From positions 1 through 64,000 of the forward strand of contig NZ_SOBN01000001.1 in the NCBI RefSeq assembly GCF_004365705.1: 64,000 nt of DNA. The letters run 5' to 3'. The translations under genes and the position numbers were made by a program. The DNA comes from Streptomyces sp. 846.5. Its GTDB lineage: Bacteria > Actinomycetota > Actinomycetes > Streptomycetales > Streptomycetaceae. Each line of letters begins with the position of its first letter. Within the stretch, counting starts at the first letter, position 1. Positions 8,136 to 15,429 of the stretch are shown here, in pieces. A model generated the notes under the pieces. The model searched no databases, was not told the origin of the DNA, and worked only from the letters and a program-made list of their open reading frames with translations.

Positions 8136-8270
8136 GTGAACACCCGCACGAAGAGGATCACGCGCCTTATGCACGGACGCGCCGGATTCGACCTCCTCCG
8201 CCACCGCGTCCTCCTCCAGACCTGATAACCATGTGTCACCCCCGACTACGGAACAGAGCCGTTTATTCGA
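8136..8270 (+). pseudogene. 3' remnant of ISL3-family transposase with IS end
   Basis: Thirty codons (8136-8225) read VNTRTKRITRLMHGRAGFDL and LLRHRVLLQT then stop, the characteristic C-terminus of ISL3-type transposases. It is followed by a likely IS end, CCCGACTACGGAACAGAGCC (8241-8260). Nearly the same end sequence, with CACGACTACGGAACAGGGCC, appears at 51012-51031. The rest of the element is gone. Confidence 0.6.
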
Positions 8271-8424
8271 CACTCCCGATCCTCCAGCAGAGTGGAGCTT
8301 GGCCTTCCCCGGCATGGACGGGACGCCGCAGGCACATGGTCTCCAGGTGACTGATCGGGCTCGGGAGGGACGGTGAGGGCCGCCGTCCTGCCCCGGCACG
8401 TGCACCGACGTGTGAGGAGCAGGA

Positions 8425-9690
8425 ATGAGAACAACACGGGCGCTGATCGCCGCTGTGGCGACGACTTCGCTGGTCGGGGCGGCGGCATTGACCGTCGCAC
8501 CGGCCGCGAACGCCAAAGCCCCCCGGGCCGGGGAAACGGTGTCGGTCCTGGCGGACCATCTGGGAAACCCCCGGGGCCTGTCGGTGGCGCCGGACGGCGG
8601 CCTCTACCTGGCCGAGGCCGGATCCGGCGGCAGCGTCTGCGTTCCGGGCGGCGAGACGGGCCAGACCTGCCTCGGGCTGACCGGCTCGTTCGACCACGTG
8701 AGCGCCAAGGGCGAGATCAAGCGCCTGGTGACCGGACTGATCTCCGGCTCTGGTCCCGGCGGTGTCGCCGCGGAGGGGCCGGTGTCGGTCTCCCGTGGCC
8801 CCGGCGACACCTTCTTGGGACTCTTCGGCGGGAACTCCCACGCGGTGCCGCCCGTGGGTGCGATCCCGGCGAATCTGCGGCAGGCGGCCCTGCGCGAGCT
8901 CGGGCACCTGTTCCTGGTGAACCATCACGGCCGGACCAAGGACCTCTCGGACGTCGGCGACCAGGACTGGACCTGGACGTCCACCCGGGTCAACCTCGCC
9001 CCGCACGACTTCCCCGACGCCAACCCGAACGCGGTCCTCTTCTCCCAGGGACACGTGTACGTGGCCGACGCCGGAGCGAACCTCCTGGTGGAGGTCAAGG
9101 ACCACGGGAAGGCGGACGTCCGCGCCTTCTTCCCGGTTCCGGCCAGGTCCGCAACCGACGCCGTGCCGACCTGCGTCAGCCGCGGCCCGGACGGCGCGCT
9201 GTACGTGGGCGAGCTGCTCGGCGGCTCGCCGGCGCCCGGCCATGCCCGGGTGTGGCGGGTCGCCCCCGGACACAAGCCCACGGTCTGGGCCACCGGACTG
9301 ACCACCGTCCAGGGTTGCGGCTTCGGCCCCGACGGGTCCTTCTACGCCACCGAGTTCCAGGCCAACGGATTCAATCCGGGCCCGGGTGGCAACCCCGCCG
9401 GTGCGGTCGTCCGGATCGACCCGCATGGCCACCGTACCGTCCTGGGCGCGGGCAAGCTGTTCTTCCCCTCGGGCCTCGCTGTGGGTAGGGAAGGCTCCGT
9501 CTACGTCTCCAACTGCAGCATCGCCCCGACGACGGGCATGGGCCCCGGCCTCTGCCCCAGCGGCGGCCAGGTCGTCCGCATCGAACCGACGGACTGCGAC
9601 CCCGCCCTGAACGCGGCCGCCGGCACCAGCACGCGGGGAATCGCCAACCGGCAGTCCCTCGCCACCGGCCACAGGATCGAGGGGCGTTGA
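8425..9690 (+). CDS. Secreted ScyD/ScyE-family propeller protein
   Basis: 421 residues from ATG 8425, preceded by GAGGAGCAGGA. A Sec signal peptide is clear (MRTTRALIAAVATTSLVGAA, cleavage after AANAKA). The mature part has repeated NHL/SMP-30-like blades: GNPRGLSVAPDGGLYLAEAG, VSRGPDGALYVGELLGG, GCGFGPDGSFYATEF, FPSGLAVGREGSVYVSNC. This is the ScyD/ScyE architecture common in Streptomyces; the name comes from a cyanobacterial pigment cluster, and function here is unknown. Expected to be extracellular. A Cys pair near the C-terminus may form a disulfide. It stands alone and appears intact. Confidence 0.8.
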   Translation: MRTTRALIAAVATTSLVGAAALTVAPAANAKAPRAGETVSVLADHLGNPRGLSVAPDGGLYLAEAGSGGSVCVPGGETGQTCLGLTGSFDHVSAKGEIKRLVTGLISGSGPGGVAAEGPVSVSRGPGDTFLGLFGGNSHAVPPVGAIPANLRQAALRELGHLFLVNHHGRTKDLSDVGDQDWTWTSTRVNLAPHDFPDANPNAVLFSQGHVYVADAGANLLVEVKDHGKADVRAFFPVPARSATDAVPTCVSRGPDGALYVGELLGGSPAPGHARVWRVAPGHKPTVWATGLTTVQGCGFGPDGSFYATEFQANGFNPGPGGNPAGAVVRIDPHGHRTVLGAGKLFFPSGLAVGREGSVYVSNCSIAPTTGMGPGLCPSGGQVVRIEPTDCDPALNAAAGTSTRGIANRQSLATGHRIEGR

Positions 9691-9863
9691 CACGACGCCT
9701 GCGCTAGGAGCGTGGGTCACTAACGGGCAAGTGGCCTCGCTGGCCGTGATCGGTGGATCGGTCGCGGTTGCCCGCAGGCGCCTGTGGGGATGTGGTGGTG
9801 CGGCCCTGCCCGTTAGATGTGCGGCCGGGTAGGGCCCGTGACGGGGTTGGGAGGCCCGGCTGG
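9691..9863. other. Spacer with a 10-bp inverted repeat
   Basis: CTAACGGGCA (9720-9729) and TGCCCGTTAG (9807-9816) are a perfect inverted pair separated by 77 nt. They lie between the ScyD-like gene and the 3' end of the IS1182 transposase. They may be a transcription terminator or part of the IS end. No gene is seen. Confidence 0.45.
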
Positions 9864-11317
9864 TCAGCTGGCGAGGGCAGCGAGGCCGGCGGTTCCGGCG
9901 TGCCGGAAGATCTTGCGGAGGTTGTGGCAGGCGGCCAGCAGCCGCCACTCGCCGCGGGCGCCGTTTTCGCCACGCAGGAGGAGTTGGCGGCCGTTGTGGC
10001 AGGTCATGATCTGGCCGAAGACGGGTTCGACGATGGCCTTGCGGCGGCTGTAGGCGGTCTTGCCGGGCTTGGTCCGCAGCTTGCGGGCCATGCGCTCCTT
10101 CAGCGTGGCGTGCGCTGGTATCCGTCCGCGCGGTGCAGGCGGTACCTGTTCGTCGTGGGCGAGACGGCCGGTGGCCATGAACGTGTCGGTCCCGCAGGCG
10201 AGTTGGCGGTCCTTCGCGGCTTCGAGGTTGGCCTCGGAGCAGTAGCCGGCGTCGACCAGCGCCTGTTTGGGGTGGACGCCGGTGTTGTGGGCGGACTGGT
10301 TGAGCATCGTGGTGTAGTTCAGCGCGTCCGAGGGGTTGGTCGTCACGTCGGCGGCGGTGATGATCTGGTGTTCGGCGTCCACGGTGGCCTGGGCGTTGTA
10401 TGCCTGGATGTAGGCGCCGTCGCTGTTCTTCATGATCCGCGAGTCGGGGTCGGTGAAGTTGGCCTGGGCCTTGGGCTTGGGTCGGGCCTTCGCAGCGGCC
10501 TGCTGCCCGGCGTCGGTGACGGCCTGCGCGTCGCTGGTGCCGGCGCGCTCCTGGCGGCGGCGTTCCTTGTCCATGGCGTGGGCGCGAGCCTTGTCGGCGG
10601 CTTCGGCCTCGATCTGCGCGCGGGCGGCCTGCAGCCTGGCCAGGCGTTTCTCGCGGCGGTCCAACTCGGCGGGCAGATCAGTGTCCTTGCCGTCGGGGCC
10701 GAAGGTCCGGTCCTCGGCGGCGTCGGCGGCCTCGGCGTCGGTGAGCAGTGCGGCGGCCCTGGCCTCCAGCTGGGCGATCTCAGCCTCGATCCGCTCTTCC
10801 TTGTCGATCAGGCGGCCGTAGCTCATCGCCTTGTGCTTGGAGGCGTTCGCTTCGAGCTTGGTGCCGTCCAGGGCGACGCAGCCCATCTTGACCATGCCGA
10901 GCCTCTGCGCGAGGTGCAGGGACTGCGTGAACAGGTCGGCGAGGGCGTCCAGGTGGCGGCGGCGGAACCGCGAGATCGAGCGGAAATCGGGGGCCTGGTC
11001 GGCGGCCAGGAACCGGAACGCGATGTCGTCGGCGCACTTGCGCTCGATCGCCCGCGAGGACCGGATGCCGGTGGTGTAGCCGTAAATCAGCAGGCGCAGC
11101 ATCAGCCGCGGATCGTAGGGTGGGTAGCCGCGCTTCTCGGTGTAGTCCGCCAGCACTGGCGAGAGGTCGAGCACCTCAGCCAGTCGTCCAGCGACGGCGG
11201 CAGCACGACCTGGTGCGGGTCGAACGCCCTGAACCGCTTGTCCACCCCCGCCGGACGGCCCTGCGGCTGCTGCTTCTCCACCGGCTCGACCTCGAACAGC
11301 CCATCCCCACCACGCAT
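9864..11317 (-). pseudogene. IS1182-family transposase, frameshifted
   Basis: The main frame (from about 11180 down) carries the IS1182 transposase body: YPPYDPRLMLRLLIYGYTTG, ALDGTKLEANASKHKAMSY, QAYNAQATVDAEHQIITAAD, IVEPVFGQIM near the end. The native N-terminus (MRGGDGLFEVEPVEKQ to PPSLDDWL) lies in another frame starting at ATG 11317. The two join near 11175-11190, where TGGCTGAGGTGCTC lacks bases expected for W-L-A-E-V-L. The copy is therefore probably inactive unless frameshifting rescues it. Element ends were not defined. Confidence 0.75.
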
Positions 11318-11421
11318 GCCGCGATCCTTCCGCACCTACGGTCATCAACCGGAGGCGGGGTGCTGTCCGGTCGGATAATCCAAGTGCGGTCCGGTCGTCC
11401 CGCGTGATACTCCTCCCGTGT

Positions 11422-11877
11422 ATGGGCGATCTTGTGACAGCGCGGCTCGTGCTTCATCCGATGACCGTCAGCGAGGCTGAGCGAGTGGTGGCGGGCGAGT
11501 CGGATGGCGGTGCCCGATGGGCGCCCGGATACCCCACCGATGGGGACGTGTCCGCCGCCAGGCGCTTCCTGGGCACCTGCGCGAACACCGGTGATCCCCG
11601 ACCGTTCGGGAACTATGAGATCCGTCGCCGCGAGGACGGTCAGGCGATCGGCGGCCTGGGTTTCCACGGACCTACGGACGAGAACGGCAGCGTCACGATC
11701 GGCTACGGCCTCATCCCGTCAGCGCAAGGCAAGGGATACGCCTCCGAAGCCCTCCGCGGGCTGCTGCTGTTCGCGCGGGCACGCGGCGTCACCTGCGTGA
11801 AAGGCGACGCCGACCACGACAACATTGCGTCCCAACACGTCATGATGGCAGCCGGCATGCGGCTGGCCGGAGAATGA
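11422..11877 (+). CDS. GNAT-family N-acetyltransferase (C-terminus possibly shortened)
   Basis: 151 residues from ATG 11422 (MGDLVTARLVLHPMTVSEAE). GNAT features are present: a TxRLxL strand at the start, NYEIRRREDGQAIGGLGF as beta 3-4, the acetyl-CoA loop IPSAQGKGYASEALRGLL and the NIASQHVMMAAGMRLAGE region near the end. Proteins of this RimJ/RimL-like type are usually some 15-25 residues longer. The frame stops just 15 nt before an IS3-type element, so the tail may have been lost on insertion. The substrate is unknown. The region upstream of 11422 is the decayed start of the IS1182 element. Confidence 0.72.
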   Translation: MGDLVTARLVLHPMTVSEAERVVAGESDGGARWAPGYPTDGDVSAARRFLGTCANTGDPRPFGNYEIRRREDGQAIGGLGFHGPTDENGSVTIGYGLIPSAQGKGYASEALRGLLLFARARGVTCVKGDADHDNIASQHVMMAAGMRLAGE

Positions 11878-11918
11878 GGAGCCGCGCGTTTTCTGGACAG
11901 GAGCCGTGCGTTCGGAAG

Positions 11919-12785
11919 TCACGCTGCGAACTGCATGTCTTGATGCTCAAGATGTACTTCATACGGCGTCATATATCCGACAGCCGAGTGGAGTCGCTTG
12001 CGATTGTACCAGAATTCGATGTACCTTGTGATGTCTCGCCGGGCTTCTTCTCGAGTTGCGTATGTCATGCGGCTAACGCGCTCGTTCTTTAGGGATCCGA
12101 AGAACGACTCCGCCATCGCGTTGTCGTAGCAAATTCCCGTGCGGCCAGCGGAGCGCCGTAGGCTGAGGTCGTCCAGAGTCTTTCCGTATTCAGCCGACAT
12201 ATAGTTGCTGCCGCGGTCGGAGTGGAATATTGCCTTCTGCGTCAGCTTGCGGTTACGCGCAGCATTCTTGATGGCCCGTGAGATCAGCGGCGTCTGGTAG
12301 TGGTCGTCCATCGCGTATCCGATGACTTCCTTCGTGCAGCAGTCGATAACGGTCGCCAAATAAAGCCAGCCTTCGCCGGTGGGAACATAGGTGATGTCCC
12401 CGACCAGTTTCTCGCCGGGGCGTTCTGCAGTGAAGTCCCGTTGGACGAGGTCCGGCACGGGGAACGGCAGGCCGGCCTTGGTCAGGTTGAACCGCTTGGG
12501 CTTTGGCTGGCAGGGGACCAGGCCCAGGCCCCGCATTAGCTGGCGGACCAGCTCGGGTCCGGCCACTATGCCCCAGCGGCACAGGTGCGCATGGACGCGC
12601 CGGTAGCCGTACGTGGCATCGGAATCCTCGAATATCTTCGTGATGAGAACCTTAAGCTCTTCCCGACGACCCGCAGTAGCGGATTCCGGCCTGCCTAGCC
12701 AGTCGTAGTAGCCGGAGCGCGAGACGCCGATTCTGGTGCACATGAAGTCAACTGAGTAGGCGTACTCCGCTGTGTCGAGCCTCAT
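11919..12785 (-). CDS. IS3-family OrfB, DDE transposase (IS150-like)
   Basis: 288 residues. A region with GVSRSGYYDWL leads into HTH_21 (YGYRRVHAHLCRWGIVAGPE). The rve triad is Asp in VGDITYVPT, Asp in FHSDRGSNYMS and Glu in NAMAESFFGSLKNE. The end YIEFWYNRKRLHSAVGYMTP is typical of the family. The frame is open upstream of the first ATG and overlaps OrfA in the -1 register, so the protein is likely made as an OrfAB fusion. All catalytic residues are present. Confidence 0.92.
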   Translation of the reverse strand: MRLDTAEYAYSVDFMCTRIGVSRSGYYDWLGRPESATAGRREELKVLITKIFEDSDATYGYRRVHAHLCRWGIVAGPELVRQLMRGLGLVPCQPKPKRFNLTKAGLPFPVPDLVQRDFTAERPGEKLVGDITYVPTGEGWLYLATVIDCCTKEVIGYAMDDHYQTPLISRAIKNAARNRKLTQKAIFHSDRGSNYMSAEYGKTLDDLSLRRSAGRTGICYDNAMAESFFGSLKNERVSRMTYATREEARRDITRYIEFWYNRKRLHSAVGYMTPYEVHLEHQDMQFAA

Positions 12786-12811
12786 CTGATCGATGAACTC
12801 GAACTGGTCAC

Positions 12812-13102
12812 TCAGCGGTGATCCTTCGCGAAGTACGCCGCGGCTTTTTTCAGGAAGGTGTTTTCCATCTGAAGTTCCCGGTTTTGCCGCTCGAGCTCCT
12901 TGAGGCGTGCACGCTCATGGAGCGTCAGATCCGCTCCAGGCGACGGCTCAAATCCCTTCTGGTGTTTCTTCACCCAGCCACGAAGGGTCTCTGAATTGAC
13001 ACCGATCTCCCGGCCAACCTCGGTGACAGTCTTACTCGAGCTCAACGCGATCTGGACCGCTTCTTCGCGGAACTCCGGTGAGTACTTGCTGGGCGGTGCC
13101 AC
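12812..13102 (-). CDS. IS3-family OrfA (IS150-like)
   Basis: 96 residues. An HTH domain (YSPEFREEAVQIALSSSKTV, then REIGVNSETLRGWVKKHQ) is followed by a leucine-zipper coiled coil (ERARLKELERQNRELQMENT). Near the end the message reads A AAA AAG (plus-strand 12844-12850), a strong -1 slippery heptamer. It supports OrfAB fusion with the downstream transposase. Apparently intact. Confidence 0.9.
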   Translation of the reverse strand: MAPPSKYSPEFREEAVQIALSSSKTVTEVGREIGVNSETLRGWVKKHQKGFEPSPGADLTLHERARLKELERQNRELQMENTFLKKAAAYFAKDHR

Positions 13103-13170
13103 GGGTACCTCGTTTCCTTTGAGTAGAGATCATATTGGACCTCTGTCCGGAAACCTCGGGGCCCCTCACG

Positions 13171-13415
13171 TAGCCGCGCGATGTCGTTGGTGTGGGCAAG
13201 GCCACCTCAAGCAAGCCGCCGAATACACCAACACCAACGCACCCTTCGGACAGCTCCTCGTCCTGGACCTGACCTCCCAAAACCACCGGCACACGCCGCC
13301 TGGACGAACTGACCTGGACCACCGCCCACCGCCCACCGGCGCGACCATCGACCGCGCCGTCATCGTCGGCATCGTCTCCGGCAACCGCGTCACCCCCGCC
13401 GACTACTCACGTTGA
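13171..13415 (+). pseudogene. 3' remnant of an unrecognised gene, doubly frameshifted
   Basis: Reads GHLKQAAEYTNTNAPFGQLL and VLDLT, then after a frame change RLDELTWTTAHRP in the next frame, then back to GATIDRAVIVGIVSGNRVTP before the stop at 13415. The three blocks look like one continuous C-terminal protein segment interrupted by two compensating frameshifts. The 5' part is missing at the IS3 element edge. I do not recognise the family with confidence. Confidence 0.5.
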
Positions 13416-13778
13416 AACCCACACCCCGAGCGACCCAGTCAACCTGACCAGCACCCAATGAAACTGATCACCTATCCAGACCTGCACAAACACCACTGGC
13501 ACCGGCACGAACACCCAGATCACACTGTCAATGGTCGTTGAGATGCCCAGGTGGGCGGTCGTCGGGTGGCCATCAGAAACCCAGGCCTGTGGCCATTGGA
13601 ACCGGGATAACCCGGACAACGCCTCGACGCGGGCGGGAGTGTCTTGCAGACTGTCCATCACGGCCTTCTGGTGCAGCTGACTCTCTGGCGAGAACTCAGC
13701 GTCACCCGAAGGCCGTTCCCATGTCCGGGGAACAGAAGAACCCAGATCCAAACGATCTTCGCGCCCTTAAATCGCAAG
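13416..13778. other. Gene-free stretch between a remnant and the NACHT 3' end
   Basis: No convincing gene. A 22-codon frame at 13721-13789 (MSGEQKNPDPNDLRALKSQA) on the plus strand overlaps the 3' end of the NACHT gene on the other strand; it has no clear ribosome site and is not called. The first about 150 nt are A+C-rich on the plus strand. Confidence 0.4.
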
Positions 13779-13901
13779 CTAAGGAGTGAGCAGTTCACGT
13801 AGAGCCTCGTGTCGGAACTGGTAGACGTTGCCGGACACCCGCAGCAGACCGGCCACATAGGCCCATTCGAGAAAGTGCCGCAGTCTCCAGGGAAGGCGTC
13901 C
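13779..13901 (-). pseudogene. NACHT NTPase, C-terminal piece beyond IS copy B
   Basis: Reads GRLPWRLRHFLEWAYVAGLL and FRHEALRELLTP then TAG at 13779, a hydrophobic YQFRHEAL-type end usual for STAND NTPases of this group. It continues the frame of 15430-17303: deleting the 1528-bp IS and one copy of the 5-bp repeat joins ...APSG to RLPW in phase. See the main entry at 15430. Confidence 0.8.
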
Positions 13902-13976
13902 CCCTCTCTGACAGTCTCGACAGAGACGCCCGGAATGTCGGGTTAGTCTAGATGGACGAGACAGGAGCACTTCGGC

Positions 13977-14372
13977 ATGGCCAGTACCACCACCCCCGCG
14001 TCCGGCTCCGGGCAGGACCCGGCGCCCCGCCCGAAGCGGCGCACGTTCACGGCGCAGTACAAGCTGCGGATCGTCGCTGAGTACGACGCGGCCCCGAACG
14101 GCGAGAAGGGCGCGATCCTGCGCCGCGAGCGGCTCTACCACTCGCACATCATCGAGTGGCGGGCCGCGCGCGACGCCGCTGCGGCGGCCACCCTGGTCGA
14201 CCAGCGCACCTCCGCGGCCCGGCCGAAGAAGGCCGCCGAACAGGCGGAACTTGAGCGGCTGCGCAAGAAGGTCGCCCGCCTCGAGAAGGACGTGGCGCAT
14301 CGCGACGCCGCTTTGGAGCTGCTGGGAAAAACACACGCGCTCTTGGAGAGGCTCTCCGAGAGCGCGGGCTGA
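13977..14372 (+). CDS. IS3-family OrfA (copy B)
   Basis: 131 residues, same as copy A OrfA except Arg for Gly in the N-terminal linker (DPAPRPKRR). HTH region (FTAQYKLRIVAEYDAAPNGE) then coiled coil. The GGGAAAA heptamer at 14324-14330 is in the X XXY YYZ register with codons GGA AAA, so a -1 slip yields the OrfAB transposase. Intact. Confidence 0.9.
   Translation: MASTTTPASGSGQDPAPRPKRRTFTAQYKLRIVAEYDAAPNGEKGAILRRERLYHSHIIEWRAARDAAAAATLVDQRTSAARPKKAAEQAELERLRKKVARLEKDVAHRDAALELLGKTHALLERLSESAG
14324..14330 (+). promoter_or_regulatory. Programmed -1 frameshift heptamer, IS copy B
   Basis: GGGAAAA with OrfA codons GGA (14325) and AAA (14328). Immediately after it the -1 frame is open and reads NTRALGEALRERGLK into OrfB, a plausible fusion linker. 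Confidence 0.7.
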
Positions 14373-14425
14373 AGCACGCCGCCGAGCCCCTGCTCGACGA
14401 GGCGTTCACCGGCCTGGAACGGGAG

Positions 14426-15397
14426 TTGAACACCACGGCGGCCTGCCGGCTGACCGGACGCTCGCGAGCCACGCACTACCGGCGCCTGCACCCGCCGACG
14501 CCGCGCGAGCGCGCACCGCGCCCCTCGCCGGCTTCCGCGCTTTCCACGACCGAGCGGCAGGCCGTGCTGGACCTGCTCAACCGCCCGCAGTACGCCGACC
14601 TCGCCCCGGCCCAGGTCTGGGCCCGGGAACTGGACGAGGGCCGATACCACTGCTCGGAACGCACCATGTATCGGATCCTGGAGGCCGCCGGGCAGAGCGG
14701 GGAACGCCGCAGGCTGGCCTCCCATCCGGCCAAGACCGTCCCCCAGTTGCGGGCCACAGCCCCGTGCCAGGTACTGACCTGGGACATCACCAAGGTTCAG
14801 GGGCCGAACAAGGGCGAGTGGTACCACGCCTACGTCATCATCGACATCTACAGCCGCTACATCTGCGGCTGGACCGTGGAACGCGCCGAATCCGCCGACC
14901 GCGCCGAGGAGTTGATCCGCGAGACCATCGAGCGCAACGGCATCGTGCCCGAAACCGTCCACGCGGACCGGGGCACCGCGATGACCTCCAAGAAGGTCTC
15001 CCAACTGCTGATCGACCTCGGCGTCACCAGAAGCCACTCCCGACCCAAGGTCAGCAACGACAACCCCTTCAGCGAGTCGAACTTCAAGACCATGAAGTAC
15101 ATGAGCGACTTCCCAAAATCATTCAACTCACTTGAAGAGTCCCGTAGTTGGTTCGACGGGTTCATCTCGTACTACAACCACGAGCACCGCCACTCGGGCA
15201 TCGGCCTGCACACCCCGGCGTCAGTCCACTTCGGCACCGCCGAACTGGTCCGCGAACAGCGGGCCACCACCCTTGCCGAAGCTTACGCCCGCCACCCCGA
15301 ACGCTTCGCCCGTCGACCCCAGCCACCCAAACTCCCGGAACAGGTCTGGATCAACGAACCCCAACCAGAGACAGAACCGGCACAACAGTCTTCATAG
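14426..15397 (+). CDS. IS3-family OrfB, DDE transposase (copy B)
   Basis: 323 residues from the first ATG; likely produced as OrfAB. Catalytic residues: Asp in TWDITKV, Asp in HADRGTAM, Glu in NPFSESNFK. One residue differs from copy A (Ser for Ala in FNSLEESRSWF). The 3' end of the gene lies about 30 nt inside the element end. Intact and probably functional. Confidence 0.92.
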   Translation: MNTTAACRLTGRSRATHYRRLHPPTPRERAPRPSPASALSTTERQAVLDLLNRPQYADLAPAQVWARELDEGRYHCSERTMYRILEAAGQSGERRRLASHPAKTVPQLRATAPCQVLTWDITKVQGPNKGEWYHAYVIIDIYSRYICGWTVERAESADRAEELIRETIERNGIVPETVHADRGTAMTSKKVSQLLIDLGVTRSHSRPKVSNDNPFSESNFKTMKYMSDFPKSFNSLEESRSWFDGFISYYNHEHRHSGIGLHTPASVHFGTAELVREQRATTLAEAYARHPERFARRPQPPKLPEQVWINEPQPETEPAQQSS

Positions 15398-15429
15398 CAT
15401 CAAATCGTCTCATTTGACTTGACAAGTTC

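Larger units (their letters stand above)
11893..13150 (-). mobile_element. Second IS3-family element (IS150-like, about 1.26 kb)
   Basis: Contains OrfA and OrfB on the minus strand. The ends carry an imperfect inverted repeat: TGGACAGGAG at about 11893 and, reading inwards from the right, CCGGACAGAGG at about 13150. It is unrelated at the protein level to IS copies A and B. It sits next to the end of the GNAT gene and a broken gene end at 13.17-13.4 kb. Exact ends are approximate. Confidence 0.75.
13902..15429 (+). mobile_element. IS3-family element, copy B (1528 bp) with 5-bp target duplication
   Basis: Same element as copy A, opposite strand. It is flanked by perfect CGTCC direct repeats (13897-13901 and 15430-15434), so this copy arrived by simple transposition into the NACHT gene. 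It carries OrfA, a slippery heptamer at 14324-14330, and OrfB. The near identity of the copies suggests recent activity. Confidence 0.92.

Noticed and set aside
12751..12765. GAGTAGGCGTACTC inside the IS3 OrfB as a third copy of the TGAGTA-N4-TACTCA motif
   Set aside because: It is imperfect and lies inside coding sequence for YAYSV, so chance similarity is likely.
11879..13181. AGCCGCGCG repeat near both sides of the IS150-like element as target duplication
   Set aside because: The two copies lie at unequal distances from the ends, and nine bases is too long for this family.
13721..13789. 22-codon plus-strand frame as a small peptide gene
   Set aside because: No ribosome site and it overlaps the NACHT 3' end; left unannotated.
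6310..13901. Idea that the segment between the two IS3 copies is inverted in this genome
   Set aside because: Each IS copy has both halves of one and the same gene on its two sides, so the segment is in its original orientation.
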